From positions 26,092,208 to 26,156,207 of the forward strand of contig JABACO010000001.1 of the NCBI GenBank assembly GCA_013339895.1: a stretch of DNA of 64,000 nucleotides, in the 5' to 3' direction. Every line of letters starts with the position of its first letter. Positions within the stretch are counted from its first letter, which is position 1. Below are positions 9,201 through 17,442 of the stretch, one piece after another. The notes below the pieces were generated by a model, which was given only the letters and a program-made list of their open reading frames with translations, did not search any database and was not told where the DNA came from. The position numbers and the translations under genes were made by a program. Origin of the DNA: Ephydatia muelleri (Eukaryota > Porifera > Demospongiae > Spongillida > Spongillidae).

Positions 9201-11737
9201 ATGATGTATGTATTTTGTGTATGTTATTCGTCGTACCCTCCACTGCTGCACTTTGGCAAACTCTTTTAGTTCACTATGGTGAACACATTGGATCATGTAC
9301 AGCTGTCAGGCCTATTTCAGGTTATAATAAGATGCAGTGTCTCATTGAGCTGTTGCTTCCATCAGCTCTGTCACTTCAGTGCTCGATGTACCAGAATAAA
9401 AAGACACATGGTCCTCAACGTTGGGGGTGGGGGGCGGAGGGGGTTACAAGTATGCATCATGTGACATAACATAATAACTTACTTTACGACACTTTATTTT
9501 GCTTTGCGATGTAGTAGTGAATACTTTTTAAGCATTACAGTGACATGTCATAAATCATACTGCACACTATCGAACAACACCAGCTTCTGCTCCAGTTATG
9601 ACATGTACCTTCCTGTTCTCTTAAAATTTTACAATACCTTTTTTTAACTGCTTCAACCACAGTTACATGTAATTATGATCGCGTATTGGGGGGCGCGGGA
9701 TATAGTACAGTAGTAGAGTTCATGTGTACGTGTATCAATAGGCAGCGCAAGCGTGCAACTATTATTATATAAAGCAGCCCACGAAGTTATGAATTAATAA
9801 ATTCAGGGGTGGTGGGAGGGCGGGGGTCACGTGCCCCCCCCCCCACCCCTGGATCCGAAGCTGCCTGTGCATTGTGAGCTGTGCTTTGCATGTAATTTAT
9901 TATCTCCATGGTAACTCGTATCTCTACATGGACTATGAATGTGTATATATTGAGTTTGATAACTTGAACTGTAATTCTTCATTTATTGCACAGGGAAAAT
10001 GTTAAGAGGAAACAAGGTCCTCTCATCACTTAAACTTAAGGACTGTTTCATAGTACCTGAGGGCTTATCTGAATTGTGCAGTGCTCTTGAAGTGAACACC
10101 ACATTGACTGAACTTGATCTATCAGACAACATGTTTGATGACCTCAACTTAGCCAGTCTTGGTAAGTTGTTGATAATAACCATAGCAGTTATGACAGTGA
10201 GGGAAGAGGTTGTTAATTGTTGGTACAATGTTTCATATGCACGGCAATTGAAAATGCATTTTTATTAAAGGCCAACATCTGTTGCCATAGATGTGGAGGA
10301 TGATAAGAAATCCCTATGGCACTGAAGATGTATGGTGTGTTGTGTGCTTTGCCCCTGGCGTCCGTGGGTTAGGCCTCCCTCATATGTGGCCACGAAATAT
10401 AGAGCACTGTATTGTGAGCTGTGCTTTATTTGATACGAGGTTGTGCACAAAGTTGTATAGTAGTTAACACTGGGTCATGTGATTCGTCCGGTCAGCATGG
10501 CTGTGCAATGTTTTACATTATCCATTAGATGTGTACTAGCTAGGTTGTGATTGTGAAGCAGACAACAGTCCAGTAGCTACATGTACATAGTTTGTTTGTT
10601 TTTTTTTGCTAGTATATATTCAAAACAACAATTAACACTAAAAACCAATAATAGACTTACTAAATGTAATGTAATTTATCAAAAATAATCAAAATTGGAA
10701 CTTTTTGAGTCATAACGTTTCCTCTAAGCTTCATGTGATATGAAGGTCATCTCCATGGTAACTGATATAAAACATGGTAACTTATATGATGTATGTGTTT
10801 TGTGTATGTTATTCGTCGTACCCTCCACTGCTGCACTTTGGCAAACTCTTTTAGTTCACTATGGTGAACACATTGGATCATGTACAGCTGTCAGGCCTAT
10901 TTCAGGTTATAATAAGATGCAGTGTCTCATTGAGCTGTTGCTTCCATCAGCTCTGTCACTTCAGTGCTCGATGTACCAGAATATAAAGACACATGGTCCT
11001 CAACGTTGGGGGTGGGGGCGGAGGGGGTTACAAGTATGCATCATGTGACATAACATAATAACTTACTTTACGACACTTTATTTTGCTTTGCGATGTAGTA
11101 GTGAATACTTTTTAAGCATTACAGTGACATGTCATAAATCATACTGCACACTATATGGTTGTGCAATGATGAAATGGACCAAGCCTCCCGGCTAGAAGAC
11201 ACACACACAAATTGCAATTTAATAACCAGTCAGATTATCTTTTCATAACTAGTCTGTTAGCTACACATGGAACATCACCAGCTTCTGCTTCAGTTTTGAA
11301 ATGTTCCTTCCAGTTCTCTAAAAATGACACCACCATCTTGTTGACTATTTGCTAGTATTGCAGTGAGCGGTTGTGTGAACTTTGTATCTAATGTTATTGC
11401 CCCGCCCCCTTTGGTTTCATCTGCTATTGTAGTAGATAACTAGGCTACCTGATATCTTGGTATTCTAGTACTCCCCCTCCTCCCCCCCCCTTCCACAGTA
11501 CAGCTACTCACCAACAACCAAACATTGGAGAAACTATCGTTGTGCGAGTGTGGTCTGGATGATGATGCTATATGTTCACTGGCCAAGGGTCTTGAACACT
11601 GTAAGCTGAAGAAACTTGACCTTAGCCATAACGAGATCACCAGGAGAGGAGTTACTGAACTTTCCCATGTGCTTGAGAATCATCCAACACTTACTAAAGA
11701 GATGGTAACATTGCCTAGAGGCCTCCAGTGGTCATAG
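7..11737 (+). CDS. NLR-like receptor gene (DEATH-NACHT-LRR), multi-exon
   Basis: This is the overall gene model. Exons supported by GT/AG junctions and matching phase are 7-277, 353-600, 706-1465, 1707-1850, 2152-2760, 3582-3752, 5242-5409, 6809-6976, 8398-8565, 9994-10161 and 11499 to about 11737. The domain order is DEATH, linker, NACHT, winged-helix-like region, LRRs, which is the layout of cytosolic NOD-like receptors that sense microbial products and recruit partners through DEATH domains. Every junction from the NACHT exon onward is phase 1; the exon 2/3 junction is phase 0. The first ATG (position 7) is in frame with upstream codons, so the true start may lie outside the window. The family call rests on recognisable motifs; ligand and pathway are unknown. 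Confidence 0.8.
353..600 (+). CDS. NLR exon 2: linker between DEATH and NACHT
   Basis: The exon is bounded by a CCATAG acceptor and a GTAAGT donor and joins exon 1 in phase 1 and exon 3 in phase 0. It encodes a charged segment containing YLKGVYKVKPCGEQWLRVV and an acidic/basic helix-like tail (HAEIEEVKKLKRS). No separate domain is recognised. Its position matches the pre-NACHT linker seen in other NLR proteins. Confidence 0.65.
706..1465 (+). CDS. NLR exon 3: NACHT NTPase domain
   Basis: This 760-bp exon encodes the NACHT ATPase core. The Walker A P-loop reads GIPGIGKST shortly after the exon start, Walker B reads MMVLDGYDEL, and a sensor-1-like VLVSSRPSA follows. These are hallmark residues for nucleotide binding and oligomerisation in STAND NTPases. 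The acceptor is TTCAG at 701-705 and the donor is CCCA|GTAAGT. The exon is intact, with no internal stop. Confidence 0.88.
1707..1850 (+). CDS. NLR exon 4: NACHT-associated helical segment
   Basis: A 144-bp exon (phase 1 to phase 1) between TGTGCAG and GTACATG. It encodes FPWLGDVSDQTIPQLLVLAK followed by LAYDGTNEDQLIFHGP, a pattern commonly found C-terminal to the NACHT core (LAKLAYDG... then an F/HGL-like ending). It bridges the NTPase to the winged-helix region. Confidence 0.65.
2152..2760 (+). CDS. NLR exon 5: winged-helix-like region and LRR lead-in
   Basis: A 609-bp open exon (203 codons, phase 1-1) encoding YHFLHKTVQEFMAALHVS, the F-LH-T-QEF-AA motif typical of the helical region after NACHT in NLR proteins. 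It then encodes a helical stretch and a lead-in ending in LGDEGAIVLG, which resembles the start of an LRR. The acceptor AG that preserves phase is at 2150-2151 (ACAAG). The stronger-looking CAG at 2138-2140 would put the exon out of frame. The donor is CTAG|GTTAGC. Confidence 0.7.
2761..3581 (+). other. Intron before the LRR array
   Basis: No coding exon is seen. Positions about 2775-2935 are homologous to a segment repeated inside every downstream LRR unit (GAGGTTGTGCACAAAGCTGT onward), so this intron contains a partial copy of the repeat unit and marks the left edge of the tandem array. Confidence 0.6.
3582..3752 (+). CDS. NLR LRR exon 1 of the tandem array
   Basis: A 171-bp exon after TTATTGCACAG, ending at CTTG|GTAAG, phase 1-1. 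It encodes two ribonuclease-inhibitor-type leucine-rich repeats of about 28 residues (LTLLQLEQCGGIGPEGLSEL, then ALEVNTTLTKLGLSWNMFDG). It has one extra codon (a second G in CGGIGP) relative to the other four copies and is the most divergent of the five. Confidence 0.8.
5054..5098. repeat. G-run / C-run hairpin, unit 1
   Basis: A run of G (interrupted once by A and once by C) is followed by TCACGTG and then a run of C. The two runs are complementary, so the DNA can fold into a GC-rich hairpin with a CACGTG E-box-like centre. Confidence 0.7.
5242..5409 (+). CDS. NLR LRR exon 2 of the tandem array
   Basis: A 168-bp exon between TTGCACAG and GTAAGTTG, phase 1-1, encoding two LRRs (LTSLQLQACHIGPEGLSEL and ALEVNTTLTELDLSVNMFYH). 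The residues that vary among copies (ACH, then YHH) fall on the variable positions of the repeats. The rest of the exon is nearly identical to its neighbours. Confidence 0.8.
6610..6665. repeat. G-run / C-run hairpin, unit 2
   Basis: The same structure as at 5054-5098 with longer homopolymers (about 20 G and about 17 C around TCACGTG). Length differences between units indicate slippage. Confidence 0.7.
6809..6976 (+). CDS. NLR LRR exon 3 of the tandem array
   Basis: A 168-bp exon, phase 1-1, with acceptor TTGCACAG and donor GTACGT instead of GTAAGT. It encodes two LRRs (LQLQQCGIGPEGLSELCSAL then LTELNLSVNTFDEH). The first residue after the junction is E rather than G because the exon opens with AG instead of GG. 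Confidence 0.8.
8207..8253. repeat. G-run / C-run hairpin, unit 3
   Basis: G run, GTCACGTGCT centre and C run in the same position of the third repeat unit. Confidence 0.7.
8398..8565 (+). CDS. NLR LRR exon 4 of the tandem array
   Basis: A 168-bp exon, phase 1-1, acceptor TTGCACAG, donor GTACGT (shared with exon 3, suggesting the two are closest relatives). It encodes two LRRs, with variable residues GCY in the first and FYYHS in the second. Confidence 0.8.
9806..9850. repeat. G-run / C-run hairpin, unit 4 (degraded)
   Basis: The fourth copy is interrupted (GGGGTGGTGGGAGGGCGGGGG), but the GTCACGTG centre and C run are kept. Confidence 0.6.
9994..10161 (+). CDS. NLR LRR exon 5 of the tandem array
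   Basis: A 168-bp exon, phase 1-1, with GTAAGT donor. It encodes two LRRs with more changes than copies 2-4 (LSSLKLKDCFIVPEGLSEL, then LSDNMFDDLNLASL). The FDDLNLASL ending is closer to LRR exon 1 than to the middle copies. Confidence 0.8.
11499..11737 (+). CDS. NLR last recognisable LRR exon
   Basis: After a polypyrimidine tract and CCACAG, a phase-1 exon encodes two further LRRs of a different sequence type (LEKLSLCECGLDDDAICSL, then LKKLDLSHNEITRRGVTEL), ending NHPTLTKEMVTLP. It is in frame with the array exons. Either it runs to the stop at 11735-11737, or it uses a GTAACA donor after position 11704 and continues to an exon I could not find. No clear AATAAA signal follows. Confidence 0.65.
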
Positions 11738-12434
11738 GCAGAACAAGTAGTAGAGTAGAAAATTCTCTTTTTAGTGTATTATGTCCAATTATGTTTTGAT
11801 TTTTAACTTGTGTTCAATAGGGCAGTTTGTTTAATAATCACTAATAACTTGCAGTGGTGGCCAATGCATGTAGTGTAAGTGACGTCACAGGGGAGGGGGA
11901 GTGGATCCACTACTGCTGTGCATTGTGAGGAGGACACAATAGTACTCACCTCATTGACTACATGTGCAGGCCTGTGGAGCTTGACTTTCATCAAGTCATG
12001 CCATGTTGGACCTTCTGGTGCATACTAACACAATCTTTTGGCTCTTCGTAGATGCTCCATTTATCAGTGCCTTTGCAGCTGCGTTTGTCAGAGGTGTGGA
12101 TTGTTCATAGTGGAACATGATATGTCCAATACTATGCTTCAGCTCACGTGACATCACAGTCGACACCTTTTTCGCACGTGACAGTGATCGAATCATGGTT
12201 AATTGCTGTTTCAAAAATCCGTTTTAAACGGGTTGGAAAACAAGAAGTGGAAAATCATTCAGCTCACTACTAGCACCTCTGGCACAAGAACTCACGTGCG
12301 CTTAAGCATTGCGGATCGGAGTATAGAGAGAACCTCTTGATTAATGGCCGTGGACGATATAGCGTACGTAAGTATGGTCTAAACGATCTACAGTACGGAT
12401 AAATTATGCACGCGTGTGTATATGTATGTGTGCG
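11738..12434. other. Intergenic stretch between NLR gene and Merlin-1
   Basis: No convincing exon. It contains TTTAATAATCACTAATAA at about 11829 (also found near 20319) and, at 12373-12434, a tag beginning TATGGTCTAAACGATCTACA that is repeated near 20336 and, diverged, at 23091. Confidence 0.5.
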
Positions 12435-14276
12435 GGCTGTCCTTCAGTTACCCCCCCCCCCCCCCCTACTTAATATTCATTGTTATTAATTAACACCAAT
12501 CAACAGATGTTTGCCTGGATTCCTATTCTCGCGTGACATCGAAGCGTTGTCATGGCAATAACCCTTAACCCATCTACCTGTGTAAAGTAAAATAGACTTT
12601 GTAAAATAAACACCTATCTTTGCCGAGCATGATATCAAAGTGGTGCCGCCATATATCAAAGTGGCCCCGCGGATTCGTAAGAAGCCCATGCATGGTTTAT
12701 GCATGTATAAAAAGGTTGCGCTATGGGCCGCGTTATGCACTCTTTTGTGGCGGAGATGGCTCAACAAGCTCCTCAGGTTTGTGTGTATCCTTTGATTCAC
12801 CCCATGACCTATTTCGAATTGTGTGGCGAGCTCGTAGATCACGCTACAACGATTCGGTGGTGCCAGAAGTTGAAGCTCCTTCCATCCAGCAAGATGTGCT
12901 CCTGCGGAAGAGGGATGCACCTCGTCAAAAGGAAGGATAGTCCGGAGCAACTGGGGTGGAGGTGTCCAAGAAAAGGTTGTCGAAAGGAGGTGACTCTCAG
13001 GAAAGGAACGTTCTTTGAAGGCACGTGGTTTAAGCCAATTTAAAAAGGCATTGAATAAATATTTGACTGAGCCCTTTTCCCTATTATAATTCAGGCAGTC
13101 ACTTAGAGATTCAAGTTATATTGAGGTTGCTGCACCTTTGGTCTACAAAAACACCAGTTGGGAAAGCTCAGGATGAAGTGAAGGTGAATAAGATCTATGG
13201 GGAGGCCAGGGAGGGAGCATATCTGTTATTCTCTTTTTTTTTAAGGTTGGAAGTGCCACTGCTGTAGACTGGTACAACTTTATCAGAGACATCTGCATCC
13301 AGTTCTTTATCGACCATCCAGCAGTGGTAGGAGGCCCAGGAAAAGAAGTGGAGATTGACGAAAGCAAATTTGGAAAGCGCAAATATAACAGAGGACGAGC
13401 TGTGGAGGGGCACTGGTTCTTTGGAGGGATGGAGAGAGGGAGCGGAGAGAGCTTTCTGGTGGAAGTGGCTCGCAGGGATGCTGCAACATTGCTCCCCATT
13501 ATCGCTCAGCATGTTCGTCCTGGAACAACAGTGTACAGCGATGAGTGGGCTGCATACCATCAGCTGTCAACAGCGACAGGCAACGTTCAGCTCACAGTGA
13601 ATCACTCACTCCATTTTGTGGATCCTGTGACTGGTGCACATACTCAGGGAGTTGAAAGTATGTGGAGTTCTTGCAAGCGAATGATGCGTGAGGAACGTGC
13701 GATGAATTCCTTGCTGTTTGACACTTACCTCCCTGAGTTCATGTGGAGGAGAAAGTTTGGAGGGCCTGTCGCTTTTGGACACATCTTGAAGCATATTTCT
13801 GAGCAGTATCCCGTGTAATACTATTTATGTATGTATGTATGTATGTTTCTATACTATGTATATGTATATATGTATCTGATGTATCTATCTATACTATGTA
13901 TATTTGTATCTGATGTATGTAATGTATTACTAAGTATACATTAACAAAGTTCACTGGAGTGGATATAGTGGGTGTTCAGGGGTAATGGTTGGGTAACGCG
14001 GCCTTTACTTTATACAAGTAGATGGGCTAAGGGTTATTGCCATGACATATATGGCGGCACCACTTTGATATCATGCTCGGCAAAGATAGGTGTTTATTTT
14101 ACAAAGTCTATTTTACTTTATACAGGTAGATGGGTTAAGGGTTACGTTATTGCCATGACAACGCTTCGATGTCGCGCGAGAATAGGAATCCAGGCAAACA
14201 TCTGTTGATTGGTGTTAATTAATAACAATGAATATTAAGTAGGGGGGGGGGGGGGGGGGTAAACTGAAGGACAGCC
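12435..14276 (+). mobile_element. Merlin-superfamily DNA transposon (Merlin-1), complete
   Basis: The element begins GGCTGTCCTTCAG and ends with its complement. Long terminal inverted repeats of about 220 bp continue inward (left to about 12655, right from about 14051) and include a long C-run/G-run next to each end. The flanks TGTGTGCG (12427-12434) and TGTGTGCG (14277-14284) are a perfect 8-bp target duplication, as expected for Merlin. The right arm carries an extra partial internal duplication (TTTACTTTATACA...GGGTTATTGCCATGACA) at about 14004-14046. Confidence 0.88.
12723..13818 (+). CDS. Merlin-1 transposase (three exons)
   Basis: DDE transposase related to bacterial IS1595/ISXO2-like enzymes. 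The model is exon 1 12723-13027, intron 13028-13125, exon 2 13126-13183, intron 13184-13245, exon 3 13246-13818. Frames join exactly and give about 311 residues, the same size as the Merlin-2 protein. An N-terminal zinc ribbon (CSCGRGMHL ... CPRKGC) is followed by the catalytic core: VEIDESKFGKRKYNRGR (first D), YSDEWAAYHQL (second D), and GVESMWSSCKRMMREE (third acidic residue), ending FMWRRKFGG. No internal stop is present once the two introns are removed. The start could also be the M at about 12756. Confidence 0.75.
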
Positions 14277-16170
14277 TGTGTGCGTTCTTTTACGTGCATG
14301 TATAGACGTCTTCTATTCAATAGGGAGACATTCATTGCGTGACATAGTACCGTATGCATTAATATGCAGAGTTTGCCCACGCCATGGTATGCAGATACAT
14401 ATCCAGACATGCACGTGTGCGGACCAATATACATACTCGTACCTAGATATATCAATGTCCAGTGCAGTGTGCAGATGGGTATTGTTGGGGCTAAGTATCG
14501 GGTGCTTATCGCACCCATATCGCGAGCAGCAGTTTAGCCCGTAAATTACGATAGTGCGCAATAAATAGGAATATAGGCCGTTTTAACCACACCCATGAAA
14601 ACGCATTCATATGAGTGTGGCTACTATAATTACCTCGACCGAGTCGCGTACTCACAAGTAAGTTATTGGATCCCTATAATCACTGTAAACTTCTGATACC
14701 TACATCTGTGACTATTTCTAGCGGGTGTAGCCTGTAGGCCTATTTGAGCAATTAATTTTGATATCATTATCTGCGCATGCTCGGTTTTAAGTTTTGCACG
14801 TGTTGGTCATTAGTGGAGGTGACGACGCACGATCGAGCAAAGGAAACAAAAATAGGCAACTTGGTTTAGTTCCCAACGAAATAGGAGGAAAGGAAAATTG
14901 GACTACTGGGCTATCTGTGGAGACAGTACTAATGGAGCCGTTCCCAACCTCAGAGAAATTGGATTGTTGATTTTGATCACTATATAGCTGACGAATCAGT
15001 GAGGTGCAACTGTGCAAGATAAAGAGTTTCGGACAACGCGGGTGACAGGCGGAGGTTATAAAGGCATACCAAACGGACTTAAGCAGTCTACGCCTGGTAA
15101 GTTGTGCGTGTTTACACTGTACACTATACGGTGTTGCTTATGTCAAACCAGGACAAGTGTGTGATTCAGTAGATGCAGTTAGGCGGCGTTTCAAGTTGTC
15201 ACAAAGGTTTACATGCTTACGTCATGTTTGTTCTCTTCAGCACAGTGCCGACCAATAGAACGCCATTACGCGAAGAGCATAGTACGTTGTATATGTGCAT
15301 GTGGATTATGTGCGTGTGCCAATAACTTCAGGGTCAGGATATATTTAAGCGAGTACATCGAGACTGAAATGGTGGAAGTGACCAACCCCGGCAAAAGAAG
15401 AAACGCAGGTACAGAGTAGGCATGCTATGACTTTCCTTTCTGACCACAGCTCTTGAGCCGACGCCAGGGTGTACTACGGCCAAATGAAAACGTTTCGCTG
15501 CATGGCCAACCAAGGGGATGACGACGATAGCATTGTAAAGCATAAGCTAGCTACCACCGCGGTCAGAGAGTAAGTAAATGCTGAGTTCTTTGTGCATAAC
15601 CTCTGTAATATTTTAGCGTGTGCTTGTAAGGAAACCGTCGACGACAAGTGCCGCGAGAGTAGTAGAGGCTCGTGCTCGCCTTCCAAGAGGCCTCTGCTAG
15701 GCGGAGAGTGCCCTTCTAACTACATCAGCAGGATGTGATGGAGACTTTGATCGCCAGCTTGGAACTATATATACCTGTTTATTTTTTGACCAAGTTGTAT
15801 TTCAGCTGTAATTTGATTAAAGTTTGCCGTTAAATTCTGAATTACTGCTGGCGTGGTTCACGGTTTAAGCACTAGCCTTCAAGTATGCAGAACAGAAAAT
15901 GGATTTGAAACGATTCGAATACATGACGTGTACAGATTCTGCACGCGTTCATCTGAAGTATGCAGACAGGTGATGACGAATATACTGAATCCATATGCAG
16001 ACCGCGATATCATACGTATAAGCGAAGTGTTCGTTCTGAGACGTATACATGGCGCCGCATTCGTGACGTATGAAAAACTGCCCACGTGTCGAGTGCAGAC
16101 GAGTATCGATTAGTATGGGTGCAATATACAAGGCTGCATACGGTACACTGTCGCGCCGTGATTAGTCCAT
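14277..16170. other. Stretch without recognised genes
   Basis: No family is recognised. The only structured part is a possible small spliced transcript at 15054-15835, listed separately. The sequence is richer in CG dinucleotides than the NLR introns, which may mean a different origin. Confidence 0.4.
15054..15835 (+). other. Possible small spliced transcription unit
   Basis: A TATA-like GGTTATAAAGGC (about 15054) is followed by a series of good splice signals: GCCTG|GTAAGT, TTCTCTTCAG, GCAG|GTACAG, TGACCACAG, GAGA|GTAAGT and TATTTTAG. It ends near a GATTAAAG polyadenylation-like signal. A short ORF starts at ATG 15369 (MVEVTNPGKRRNA) and another at 15484 (MKTFRCMANQGDDDD). I could not make one continuous reading frame, so this may be non-coding or a transposon 5' region. 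Confidence 0.25.
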
Positions 16171-16631
16171 TAGTCTGGGGGCAAACGATACTGGGGTACA
16201 CCACGCCAAATTGAAAATATCCACAAGGTGTATCCGCCCGTTTTAACACGTGTTGTACGCGTGTGTGTACATGCTGCGCATACATTTGATGTATAACTTG
16301 TGTAGTCGCTCGAAGTACACGTGTTATCCACTATGGTGTATAACGCGCGTTGCTCTAGATGTATAACAAGCGTTTCAGTCTACTTACGCATGTTATACAC
16401 CGAGGTGTGGATTGCGTGCTTACACTTTTCGTATAACGACCGCATTCAACCTGGATAAGCTTTGTATATCCTAAGGCGTATAACTGAGAATTTAACTATT
16501 CGTTATGCCGGGGATGGGTATGGTGACACGACACAACTGCAAACGTAATCGATTGTATTGCTGACTTTTGCCGTCAAGTAACGTTAGCAAACAAGTGGTC
16601 AGTATATTTCATGCTGGGTTCGTCCGAAACA

Positions 16632-17157
16632 TTAATTAATACGATATGCATGCTTCAAGAAATACTGCACAATTCCAAATATGTATGATGCAGTAGTGTG
16701 CAGGTTGACTTTCCCATCAGAATCATACCAGGATGCCATAACCACTGCAGAACGTTGATATTTTGATTTTGCTGAAAAACGTTCTTGGTGCATTTCAATA
16801 TCACTGCAAATCAAATGTCGGCGAGAAACTGGCTGCTCAAATTGGTTTATATTGGGATATAGTATGTGATACACAGCCGACAAAGCAGTAAGTACTGTGT
16901 CATTTAAATACCTTTCATAACACTTTGAAAGAATTGCATGATGGTTTGATGCAAATACTGCATTAAATTTTATCACCATACATATTTACCTTATCCATAT
17001 CGCTGCTCTCTTCTTCCATATCAACGCTGAAGTTATTTCTTTCTTGTGACGTATTAGTATTCTTTGTCGTATGACATTCCTTTGTCGGCATTCTGACCGC
17101 CCAAAGCGGAACATCCATATCGTCGCATATACAGATCGTTGTTGCCACATCCAGCAT
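16632..17157 (-). pseudogene. Transposon-associated ORF fragments, family not recognised
   Basis: Two overlapping minus-strand ORFs. The first (16963-17157) is acidic (MEEESSDMDKVN). The second (16632-16979) contains SKCYERYLNDTVLTALSAVY and VVMASWYDSDGKVNLHTTAS followed by GIVQYFLKHAY. The latter resembles a short C-terminal domain of repeat-encoded proteins, but I cannot name the family. It lies inside the candidate large transposon. Confidence 0.3.
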
Positions 17158-17442
17158 CTGTATCGTTTATTTGGTCCTTCCATGTTTTGTACGAGGGTAA
17201 AAATAAAAGCTAATATGAAATTAGAAATTTGAAAATTATGACGAAATGCACGTGCGCATGGATGGGCAGCTGCGGAGTATGATTCATTGAAAATCGACTG
17301 CTCGAGTCTTTTGATGGACAGGTATTCACCAAGAAGATCATTATATTCTGGTCCTAACAGTTTCGTCGACTCCGATGAAGTTTCACCTGAGATAGGCCTG
17401 CAAAATGCTGAATCGTTTTACGGATCAGCTGGAAGATCTTCG

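Larger units (their letters stand above)
3582..11330 (+). repeat. Tandem array of five ~1.6-kb LRR-exon units
   Basis: Exon-to-exon spacing is 1660, 1567, 1589 and 1596 bp, and the fifth unit ends around 11330 without a sixth copy of this exon type. Introns are highly similar across units. All contain the block starting GAGGTTGTGCACAAAGCTG, a block with TTCACTATGGTGAACACATT, a G-rich run near GGGGGTGGGG, and, between units, a G-run/C-run hairpin. The units were generated by local duplication and not by retrotransposition, because introns are included. Confidence 0.9.

Noticed and set aside
3582..10161. CRISPR-like regular repeats
   Set aside because: Repeat units are 1.6 kb with coding exons and introns, in a eukaryotic genome; nothing resembles short direct repeats with unique spacers.
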